This document shows, one piece after another, positions 1 through 5,172 of a stretch of 6,236 nt of DNA. Each line of letters starts with the position of its first letter. Positions within the stretch are counted from its first letter, which is position 1. Below the pieces are notes generated by a model. That model was not told the DNA's origin. It worked only from the letters and a program-made list of their open reading frames with translations, and ran no database searches. This stretch comes from an uncultured Prevotellaceae bacterium (GTDB lineage Bacteria; Bacteroidota; Bacteroidia; Bacteroidales; Bacteroidaceae), in contig CAMOSA010000142.1 in the NCBI GenBank assembly GCA_946624335.1, positions 1-6,236 of the forward strand, read 5' to 3'. The position numbers were made by a program, and so were the translations under genes.

Positions 1-204
1 GTTCTTCATCAGTCGGAGGGCCAGGGGTATCGTCACGATCACCATCGCCACGCCGACAATGCTCATCCAATAGTTCGCCAAGTCGTCGCCAGCCAACATA
101 CCCGGCTCGATGACGTTCGTCTCGAACAGAACGATGATCAGCGCTATCGTCAAGAACTCAGCGCACAACGCAATCCTAAGAAACTTAATCGTATTCATTG
201 TCAT
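1..204 (-). CDS. Small two-helix inner-membrane protein downstream of recR (3' end outside window)
   Basis: Reading the minus strand from an ATG at 204, the frame is open to the window edge and gives 68 residues beginning MTMNTIKFLRIALC. Two hydrophobic stretches are visible. One covers residues about 8-27 (rich in L, I, A and V) and the other about 46-64 (YWMSIVGVAMVIVTIPLAL); a short loop with several acidic residues (FETNVIEPGMLAGDD) joins them. This pattern fits a small integral membrane protein. A second in-frame ATG at 198 (MNTIK) is an equally plausible start. The gene begins only 27 bp after the recR stop on the same strand, with no terminator between, so it is probably co-transcribed with recR. 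No ribosome binding site is visible, which is normal for this phylum. I do not recognise a named family. The function is unknown and the total length cannot be judged because the C-terminus is missing. Confidence 0.72.
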   Translation of the reverse strand, partial: MTMNTIKFLRIALCAEFLTIALIIVLFETNVIEPGMLAGDDLANYWMSIVGVAMVIVTIPLALRLMKN

Positions 205-231
205 CTTATTCAATCAATTATTGCAGAGATC

Positions 232-840
232 CTAATTCCTGAACGGTTTCCTGTCAACGATGCTTCGTCCGAGTGTCACCTCGTCGGTGTAGTGCAGTTG
301 GTCGTTCTGCGCCACGCCTCGTGCTAATGTGGTTATCTCGACATCGCTGAATGTAGCCAGTCTGCGGAATATGTAGAATGATGTCGTATCGCCTTCCATC
401 GTGGGACTCAAGGCCAGGATGACCTCGTTGATGCCCCCTCTGTTGACGCGTTCCACCAGGCTCTCGATTTCCAGGTCTTGCGGCCCGATACCGTCCATGG
501 GCGAGATGATGCCTCCGAGCACATGATAGACGCCGTGGTACTGCTGTGTCGCCTCGATGGCCATGACGTCCTGCACGCTCTCTACGACACAGATCGTGGC
601 GTGGTCGCGCTTCGGTGAGGCACAGATGGGGCACAGCTCATCGTCGCAGATATTGTGGCACTCGCTGCAGTAGTGGACGTTTGTCGCCAGCTCATGAAGG
701 CTTTCGGCGAAGGCCTCCACATCCTTCTGCTCCCATCGCAGCAGATGCAGCACAAGGCGCATCGCCGTCTTGCGTCCGATGCCAGGCAGTTGGGCAAACT
801 CGCCCACGGCGCGTTCGAGATAGTGTGATGGAATTTCCAT
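232..840 (-). CDS. recR: Recombination mediator protein RecR
   Basis: RecR acts with RecO (and RecF) to load RecA onto single-stranded DNA at gaps during recombinational repair in the cytoplasm. The 202-residue length is normal for the family. The domains appear in the expected order. A helix-hairpin-helix lies at about residues 8-34 (LPGIGRKTAMRL). A four-cysteine zinc finger uses C58, C61, C70 and C73. A Toprim domain covers about 80-175, with the ICVVE strand and the acidic LGGIISPMDGIGP segment, and the conserved tail is VTLGRSIVDRKPF. The start at 840 is well supported: the next in-frame Met lies inside the helix-hairpin-helix, and upstream extension would pass through the promoter box. 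The gene follows the panCD terminator on the same strand and has its own promoter element, so it should be transcribed independently of panCD, with the membrane protein gene behind it. No key residue appears to be missing. Confidence 0.97.
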   Translation of the reverse strand: MEIPSHYLERAVGEFAQLPGIGRKTAMRLVLHLLRWEQKDVEAFAESLHELATNVHYCSECHNICDDELCPICASPKRDHATICVVESVQDVMAIEATQQYHGVYHVLGGIISPMDGIGPQDLEIESLVERVNRGGINEVILALSPTMEGDTTSFYIFRRLATFSDVEITTLARGVAQNDQLHYTDEVTLGRSIVDRKPFRN

Positions 841-848
841 ATCGGCTG

Positions 849-856
849 CAAAGTTA
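849..856 (-). promoter_or_regulatory. recR -7 promoter box (TAACTTTG)
   Basis: The minus strand reads TAACTTTGC, a full match to the Bacteroidetes -7 consensus TAnnTTTG. Only 8 nt separate the box from the recR ATG at 840, so the transcript leader would be only a few nucleotides long. A -33 TTTG element at the usual distance of about 19-20 nt is not clear; the nearest TTTTTG lies about 34 nt upstream of the box. The match and the position between a terminator and a start codon support the call. Transcription has not been shown. Confidence 0.62.
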
Positions 857-920
857 CAAAAAATTATCCGTTCGCCACTATTTTTTTCAGCAAAAAGGTG
901 TCGAAACGCCGCTCAGCCAC

Positions 921-955
921 AAAAACTGCTGCCACGCGATGAGGCGTGACAGCAG
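921..955 (-). terminator. Intrinsic terminator of the panC-panD unit
   Basis: Positions 926-937 pair with 944-955. The stem is 6 bp (CTGCTG/CAGCAG), then one C/A mismatch, then 5 bp (CACGC/GCGTG), closing a 6-nt loop (938-943). Read on the minus strand, the stem is followed at once by five T (925-921). This is the classic rho-independent layout, and it lies 31 bp after the panD stop. Read on the plus strand it has no T-tract, so it serves the minus strand. It would insulate recR from panCD transcription. Confidence 0.85.
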
Positions 956-985
956 GATGAGTCGCTTGTCTGTGCCGGCGCGGCG

Positions 986-1345
986 TTAAGCCTGAGGCTT
1001 GGGCAGATGGTTCTCGCCGTCGGGGAATACGATGGAGGGCGTGAAGGTACGCGCTTCCTCTAAGGGCATTTGGGCGTAGGCCATGATGATGACCGTGTCG
1101 CCGACCTGTACCTTACGTGCCGCAGCACCGTTGAGACAGATGCAGCCACTGCCGCGCTCACCTTTTATAATATAGGTGTCGAAGCGCTCGCCATTCATGT
1201 TATTGACGATGTGCACACGTTCGCCAGCGATGAGGCCGGCCGCGTCGAGCAGCGCTTCGTCGATGGTGATGCTGCCCATATAATGGAGGTTGGCCTCTGT
1301 GACGGTGGCGCAGTGAATCTTGGATTTCAGTACTTCAACGAGCAT
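986..1345 (-). CDS. panD: Aspartate 1-decarboxylase proenzyme PanD
   Basis: PanD decarboxylates L-aspartate to beta-alanine, the amine substrate of PanC, in cytoplasmic pantothenate synthesis. It is a pyruvoyl enzyme made as a proenzyme that cleaves itself between Gly and Ser. The cleavage site is present as Y22-M-G24-S25. The residues known from the E. coli enzyme also align: K9, H11, R54, T57, Y58 and N72-G-A-A-A. At 119 residues the protein is close to the usual 115-130. The start at 1345 gives the standard N-terminus MLVEVLKSKIH and is preceded by an A-rich stretch on the coding strand, the usual initiation context in this phylum. The gene lies 105 bp after panC on the same strand, and no promoter box was found in that gap. 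It is therefore probably the second gene of a panC-panD transcript that ends at the 921-955 terminator. Confidence 0.97.
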   Translation of the reverse strand: MLVEVLKSKIHCATVTEANLHYMGSITIDEALLDAAGLIAGERVHIVNNMNGERFDTYIIKGERGSGCICLNGAAARKVQVGDTVIIMAYAQMPLEEARTFTPSIVFPDGENHLPKPQA

Positions 1346-1384
1346 GTTTTTTAACTTTTATCGTTCCGTTCTCAACTCTCCGCT

Positions 1385-1410
1385 CGGCTTTGCCGCTTCG
1401 CTCTGCGAAG
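1385..1410. repeat. Two abutting hairpins in the panC-panD gap
   Basis: Two perfect inverted repeats lie back to back. CGGC-TTT-GCCG spans 1385-1395 and CTTCGC-TCT-GCGAAG spans 1396-1410. The second ends exactly where the heptanucleotide array begins (1411). An extra heptad copy, AACTCTC, sits on the panD side at 1374-1380, so heptad units flank the hairpin pair. No T-tract follows in either direction, so this does not look like a terminator. In the panC-panD transcript it would form two small stem-loops between the genes, perhaps affecting mRNA stability or panD translation (inference). Confidence 0.7.
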
Positions 1411-1459
1411 AACTTTCAACTTTCAACTTTCAACTCTCAACTCTCAACCCTCAACCCTT
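1411..1459. repeat. Heptanucleotide tandem repeat, 7 units, overlapping the panC 3' end
   Basis: Seven contiguous 7-bp units run without a gap on the plus strand: AACTTTC three times, AACTCTC twice, then AACCCTC and AACCCTT. Each variant differs from the previous one by a single transition, so the array forms a gradient from panD towards panC. Units 6 and 7 overlap the panC coding end: the last two codons and the TGA stop (1451-1453 on the plus strand) are made of repeat sequence. One detached AACTCTC copy lies at 1374-1380 and a degenerate AACTTTT at 1353-1359. Since 7 is not a multiple of 3, changes in copy number would alter the intergenic distance. Confidence 0.9.
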
Positions 1460-2302
1460 ATACCTGATATGGTCGATCAGTCGGATGGGTTTGCTGCCGC
1501 AGTAGACGGTGATGCAGCCTACGATGTGCGGTGCATCAGTCCATTCGTTGACGTCGGCCAGGGTGTCGCCGTCGACAATGGAGTAATACTCGACCTCGAG
1601 CTCGGGGTGGGCGTTGATGGCGTCGACGACAAACTGCAAGGTCTGTGCCACGCTGTGATCCTCGGCAAAGGGCAGGCTCCACTGCAGCACACGGTAGATG
1701 TGTGCTGCAGCGCGATGCTCGAGCGGTGAAAGCAGCGAGTTGCGGCTGGAACGTGCCAGTCCGCTCTCTTCGCGTACGACGGGACACGGGACGATCTGTA
1801 GCTTCAGTCCCAGGTCGTCGACCATGCGGCGTATGACGGCTATCTGCTGAAAGTCTTTCTCGCCGAAATAGGCACGGTCGGGCTGCACGTAGTCGAAGAG
1901 TTTCGACACGATCTGGCAGACGCCGTTGAAGTGACCTGGCCGACGGGCACCTTCCATCACCTCGTCGGTGGGTGGATAGGAGAAGTGACGTGTGTCGGGC
2001 TCCGGGTAGATCTCCTGGACGCTTGGGGCGAAGGCGATGTCGGCGTGGCACGCGTCGAGCAGCTGACAGTCAGCTTCGAGGGTGCGAGGGTAGCGCTCCA
2101 GGTCGTTCTTGTCGTTAAACTGTGTGGGATTAAGAAAAATGCTTACCACGGTGACGTCGTTCTCGGCTACGGAGCGGCGAACGAGCGATGCGTGGCCTTC
2201 GTGCAGGGCGCCCATCGTAGGCACCAAGCCGATTGTCTTGCCCGCCTCTCGAAAGACGGACAGGGCGGCACGAAGTTCGTTGATTGTTATGATTGTCTTC
2301 AT
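1451..2302 (-). CDS. panC: Pantoate--beta-alanine ligase (pantothenate synthetase) PanC
   Basis: PanC uses ATP to condense pantoate with beta-alanine through a pantoyl-adenylate, giving pantothenate in the cytoplasm. The 283-residue length matches the family (about 280). Visible signatures are the nucleotidyltransferase motif P28-T-M-G with H34-E-G-H37, the pantoate-site segment F56-L-N-P-T-Q-F62, EGARRPGHFNGV, YFGEKDFQQ, and the ATP-site signature LARSSRNSLLS in place of KMSKS. I chose the start at 2302 (MKTIITINEL). The frame stays open to 2365, but the extra 21 residues (MYLFCFFPSL...) have no counterpart in the family, and a possible promoter box falls inside them. panD, which makes the beta-alanine substrate, lies downstream on the same strand. 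The last residues (K-G) and the stop fall inside a heptanucleotide repeat, so the natural C-terminal end may have been replaced by repeat sequence. Confidence 0.97.
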   Translation of the reverse strand: MKTIITINELRAALSVFREAGKTIGLVPTMGALHEGHASLVRRSVAENDVTVVSIFLNPTQFNDKNDLERYPRTLEADCQLLDACHADIAFAPSVQEIYPEPDTRHFSYPPTDEVMEGARRPGHFNGVCQIVSKLFDYVQPDRAYFGEKDFQQIAVIRRMVDDLGLKLQIVPCPVVREESGLARSSRNSLLSPLEHRAAAHIYRVLQWSLPFAEDHSVAQTLQFVVDAINAHPELEVEYYSIVDGDTLADVNEWTDAPHIVGCITVYCGSKPIRLIDHIRYKG

Positions 2303-2311
2303 TTCAGGGCG

Positions 2312-2319
2312 CAAAATAA
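2312..2319 (-). promoter_or_regulatory. Possible panC -7 promoter box (TTATTTTG)
   Basis: The minus strand reads TTATTTTGC 9 nt before the panC ATG. It matches TAnnTTTG at all fixed positions but one (T for A in the second). A TTTG upstream (2332-2335) is only 12 nt away, shorter than usual for a -33 element, so support is weak. The spacing to the start codon resembles that of recR. An 11-bp palindrome, ATTTG-C-CAAAT, lies at 2326-2336, just upstream of the box. Confidence 0.35.
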
Positions 2320-2426
2320 CACAATATTTGCCAAATAGAGAAGGAAAAAAGCAAAATAAATACAAAAAAAGCCCATTTCATGCGTTTTTGCTGGTAAAAG
2401 ATTGTATATATCCGAGATTTTTTATA

Positions 2427-2434
2427 TATCTTTG
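2427..2434 (+). promoter_or_regulatory. -7 promoter box (TATCTTTG) of the GT5-like/DUF4270 pair
   Basis: TATCTTTG matches the Bacteroidetes consensus TAnnTTTG in full. It lies 27 nt before the ATG at 2462, giving a leader of about 20 nt. A candidate -33 element, ATTG at 2401-2404, is 22 nt upstream, slightly further than the usual spacing. The surrounding sequence is strongly AT-rich, in contrast to the GC-rich genes on both sides, as expected of a promoter region. Confidence 0.6.
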
Positions 2435-2461
2435 CAGTGTAAAACGTGATTAGCCAGCATT

Positions 2462-3295
2462 ATGAAGACCAGAAAAGTTCTGTTCATCACACAGGATATC
2501 ATGCCCTACGTCGACGAGACACCCGTCTCGCTGTTGGGCAGGAGAATCCCGCAGTTCGTTCAGGAGCACGGACGCGAAATCCGCACGTTTATGCCTAAAT
2601 GGGGCACCATCAACGAGCGACGTTGTCAGTTGCATGAAGTCATCCGGCTCTCAGGCATGAATCTCATCATCGATGACACGGACCGCCTGCTGATCCTGAA
2701 GGTGGCTTCCATCCCCTCGGCGCGTATGCAAGTGTATTTTATTGACAACGACGACTTCTTCATGAAGCGACTCGAAGAGTGCGACGAGAAAGGTCGGGAG
2801 TATGCCGATAATGGCGAGCGTGCTATTTTCTACGCCCGTGGAGTGCTGGAGACGGTGAAGAAGTTGCGTTGGGTGCCTGACATCATACATTGTCAGGGAT
2901 GGGCATCGGCCATAGCACCCTTGTACGTCAAGACAAGCTTCCGCGAGGAGCCGTCATTCCGCGACAGCCGCATCATCTTCACCCCTTGCGGCGGTGAGCT
3001 GAAGAAACCGTTGACGGATCAGTTCCGAGCGAGTCTTAAGTTCAAGGGCGTGACGGGCCACGAGCTGGACCAGTTCCCCAAGAAGATGACGCCGAAGGAC
3101 ATGATGAAGCTGGCGTTGAACTACAGCGATGCCATGATGCTCTTGCCAGGGTATGAGGATCCTGAGCTCATCGAGTATGCCAAGGAGCGCGGCCTGCCCG
3201 TCATGGGGCCAGTGGACGTCTCTACGCCCGGCATATCGGATTCCGTCATGGACTTCTTCGACTCGGTGTGGAGCGCTGGCAAGGAAGAGTTGTAG
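2462..3295 (+). CDS. Half-length GT5 glycogen/starch synthase-like protein, probably not a standard synthase
   Basis: The 277-residue protein resembles the N-terminal Rossmann domain of GT5 glycogen synthase. Visible matches are the start KVLFITQDIMPYV, then VYFIDNDDFF (as YFVDxxxFF in GlgA), DNGERAIFYARGVLE, and DIIHCQGWASAIAPLYVK (as DVVHAHDWxxALxPLYLK). Several functional parts are missing. The ADP-glucose-binding KTGGL near residue 17 is replaced by DETPVSLL. The HxHDW histidine is Gln (H143-C-Q145-G-W147). The whole C-terminal half, with the family's catalytic Arg, Lys and Glu, is absent. The frame ends in a clean TAG without relics of a second domain. From memory, proteins of this short form are widespread in Bacteroidales and are annotated as glycogen/starch synthase, so it is probably not a local truncation. 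The start at 2462 is the first ATG after the promoter box. The DUF4270-type lipoprotein gene follows 31 bp later on the same strand, suggesting an operon. The fold is likely; the function is unknown, and catalysis by this protein alone is doubtful. Confidence 0.9.
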   Translation: MKTRKVLFITQDIMPYVDETPVSLLGRRIPQFVQEHGREIRTFMPKWGTINERRCQLHEVIRLSGMNLIIDDTDRLLILKVASIPSARMQVYFIDNDDFFMKRLEECDEKGREYADNGERAIFYARGVLETVKKLRWVPDIIHCQGWASAIAPLYVKTSFREEPSFRDSRIIFTPCGGELKKPLTDQFRASLKFKGVTGHELDQFPKKMTPKDMMKLALNYSDAMMLLPGYEDPELIEYAKERGLPVMGPVDVSTPGISDSVMDFFDSVWSAGKEEL

Positions 3296-3326
3296 CACCT
3301 TATATATATATTACTATCCCAAGCGA

Positions 3327-4742
3327 ATGAAATACGCACGCTATGTTTGTGCCTTGTCGGCTGCCTTGACGTGTCTGGCAGCGTGCGACGAGGACACCGC
3401 CAACTTTGGCGTTACTCACGATACAGACATCATCACTTCTACGACACAGAACTTCAGCTTCACGACACGTTCCGTGCCGATGGACTCCATCGTGGCCAGC
3501 AGCACCTATAGCTATCTCGGCAAGGTCACCGATCCAGAGACCGGCGCTACCGTCAAGGCTGAGTTTGCCGCCCAGTTCCACACGTTCGAGAACTACCAGC
3601 TGCCCGACGTCGCCACCATCGTCAAGAACGCTGACGGCGAGGTCGAGGCCGACTCCGTCGAAGTGCGCCTCTACTACAGCAGCTACTACGGCGACGGTTC
3701 CAACCCGATGCGCATCGCTGTCTACGAGCTCGACCCAGATAATGTGATGAGCGAGGGCGATACGTTCTACTCCGACGTGGACCTGGAAGCCTATCTGCCG
3801 GCCGACGCAAAGCCGTTGACGCATAAGGTCTTTACGGCGTCCGACTATAGCCTGGCCGAGAGTGAGCGCACCAGCACGACCCATTACGACAATGTACGCA
3901 TCAAGCTCCCTGTCAGCCTCGGCACGCGCATCCTCAATGCAGCCATTTACCATCCCGAGTATTTCACCGACTCGTGGCAGTTCACTCACAATGTCCTGCC
4001 AGGTATGTATTTCCAGTTACAGGGCGGTTCCGGCACGATGCTTAAGCTCGACGTGGCTGCGCTGAACGTCTACTTCCGCTACGAAGAGTCGGACAGCACC
4101 TACGTTGGCGTGGCGCGTTTCTCGGCGACGCAGGAGGTGATACAGAGCACGAGCTTCGAGAACAGCGGGCTGGAAGACCTCATCCGCGACGATGTCGACT
4201 ATTCCTACCTGAAGACGCCGGCGGGCATCGCCACCGAGATTACCCTTCCCGTCGATGAGGTTTACAGCGGTCACGAGCGGGACAGCGTCTCGCGTGCCAG
4301 ATTGATACTGACGCGCTATAACGCGCAGGTCGAGAATCCCCTGTCTGCCCCCAGCTCGCTGCTGATGGTGAAGAAGGCAGATCGCTACGCGTTCTTTGCC
4401 GACAGACGTGTGGCTGACGGCGTGACGTCCTACACGACATCCTACGACAAGGCTTACAATACGTATTCTTTTTCCAATATCGCGCGTATGCTGGCTCATC
4501 TCTACCACGAGAAGCAGCAGGGCATGGCAGCCGCGAGGCTCACGTCTGAACAGTGGAACGCTGCCCACCCGGATTGGAATAAGGTGCTGGTGATCCCCGT
4601 TTCGGTCACGACGACGACGAATCAGTCGACAGGTCTGACCACTCAGGTGGCAGTGTCGCACGACTTCTCGCTCTCCAGCGTCCGTCTTGTCGGAGGTACA
4701 AAAGCGCAGCAGATGCAGGTCATCTACAGCTCCTACAAATAG
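3327..4742 (+). CDS. DUF4270-type lipoprotein, probably surface-exposed
   Basis: The protein has 471 residues and an N-terminal lipoprotein signal: a basic start (MKYAR), a hydrophobic stretch, and the lipobox L17-A-A-C20. The residues after the Cys are D-E-D. Acidic residues at this position resemble the export signal that sends Bacteroidetes lipoproteins to the outer-membrane surface. The mature part is rich in Ser, Thr, Tyr and alternating beta-type sequence, without cytoplasmic motifs. An early SYLGKVTDPETGATVKAEF segment and the general layout match what I remember of DUF4270 proteins; no biochemical role is known to me. I chose the start at 3327. The frame is open from 3153, but the earlier 58 residues lie inside the upstream gene and lack a signal sequence. 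The gene follows the GT5-like gene by 31 bp. Downstream is a weak hairpin and then the 22-bp repeat array. Confidence 0.88.
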   Translation: MKYARYVCALSAALTCLAACDEDTANFGVTHDTDIITSTTQNFSFTTRSVPMDSIVASSTYSYLGKVTDPETGATVKAEFAAQFHTFENYQLPDVATIVKNADGEVEADSVEVRLYYSSYYGDGSNPMRIAVYELDPDNVMSEGDTFYSDVDLEAYLPADAKPLTHKVFTASDYSLAESERTSTTHYDNVRIKLPVSLGTRILNAAIYHPEYFTDSWQFTHNVLPGMYFQLQGGSGTMLKLDVAALNVYFRYEESDSTYVGVARFSATQEVIQSTSFENSGLEDLIRDDVDYSYLKTPAGIATEITLPVDEVYSGHERDSVSRARLILTRYNAQVENPLSAPSSLLMVKKADRYAFFADRRVADGVTSYTTSYDKAYNTYSFSNIARMLAHLYHEKQQGMAAARLTSEQWNAAHPDWNKVLVIPVSVTTTTNQSTGLTTQVAVSHDFSLSSVRLVGGTKAQQMQVIYSSYK

Positions 4743-4751
4743 GAGACGCGT

Positions 4752-4773
4752 AGCAACGGCCCATCCTGTTGCT
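4752..4773 (+). terminator. Weak hairpin after the DUF4270-type gene, possible terminator
   Basis: AGCAAC (4752-4757) pairs with GTTGCT (4768-4773) around a 10-nt loop, starting 10 bp after the stop codon. A C-rich stretch follows, and a short TCTTTT comes only about 18 nt later, so the U-tract is poorly placed for an intrinsic terminator. Position argues for a 3'-end role; structure gives limited support. Confidence 0.3.
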
Positions 4774-4865
4774 CCCCCTTGCCCAAGTATTCTTTTCAAG
4801 CACCAAGGTGTGTTTCGCCCCACACTCCGGTGTTTTCGACTTCACACCTAAGTCTGATTAGCTTC

Positions 4866-4953
4866 ACACTTAGGTGTGTTTGTATTTACACTTAGGTGTG
4901 TTTGTATTTACACTTAGGTGTGTTTGTATTTACACTTAGGTGTGTTTGTATTT
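4866..4953. repeat. Homogenised block A of the 22-bp array (4 identical units)
   Basis: Four identical 22-bp units start at 4866, 4888, 4910 and 4932. Each has the core ACACTTAGGTGT and the spacer GTTTGTATTT. The unit at 4954 keeps the core in the form GCACTTAGGTGC but has a different spacer. Identity over 88 bp points to recent local duplication. Read on the plus strand, each dyad is followed by a T-rich spacer, so a transcript from the DUF4270-type gene would carry a series of small stem-loops with U-rich tails. Confidence 0.95.
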
Positions 4954-5041
4954 GCACTTAGGTGCGTTGGGTGGCCCACCTGGGTGATCCACCTCACACA
5001 CTTAGGTGAGTCAGCCTTCTCACATAGGTGCGTTTGTCCAC

Positions 5042-5129
5042 ACACTTAGGAGACTTGCCGTATACACTTAGGAGACTTGCCGTACCCTCTTAGGAGACTT
5101 GCCGTACCCTCTTAGGAGACTTGCCGTAC
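5042..5129. repeat. Homogenised block B of the 22-bp array (4 near-identical units)
   Basis: Four units start at 5042, 5064, 5086 and 5108. They share the core CTTAGGAG and the spacer ACTTGCCGTA. The first two begin ACAC and the last two CCTC. The block keeps the 22-bp phase of block A but has a spacer unrelated to it. It is therefore a second, separately amplified version of the same unit, linked to block A by diverged units that are still in phase. Confidence 0.95.
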
Positions 5130-5172
5130 ACTCCTAAGAGTCATCTGCGCTCACGCCGGGTGCATCGCCGTG

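Noticed and set aside
615..989. Plus-strand frame of 124 codons over the start of recR and the panCD terminator
   Set aside because: It runs antisense through recR, the recR promoter box and the terminator, and shows no protein motif.
2303..2365. Upstream extension of panC by 21 residues
   Set aside because: The family starts at the MKTIITINEL position. The extension is AT-rich, of promoter composition, and contains the possible -7 box.
3153..3326. Upstream extension of the lipoprotein frame into the GT5-like gene
   Set aside because: It would bury the lipoprotein signal sequence inside the protein and overlap the upstream gene by about 140 bp.
3300..3989. Minus-strand frame of 229 codons opposite the start of the DUF4270-type gene
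   Set aside because: Antisense shadow; no promoter box, no recognisable domain, and it overlaps the whole signal sequence of the real gene.
4017..4823. Long minus-strand frame of 268 codons opposite the DUF4270-type gene
   Set aside because: It is a shadow of a gene with a clear lipoprotein signal on the other strand. Its translation is Arg/His-rich and without motifs, as expected for the complement of GC-rich coding DNA, and its start falls in the repeat array.
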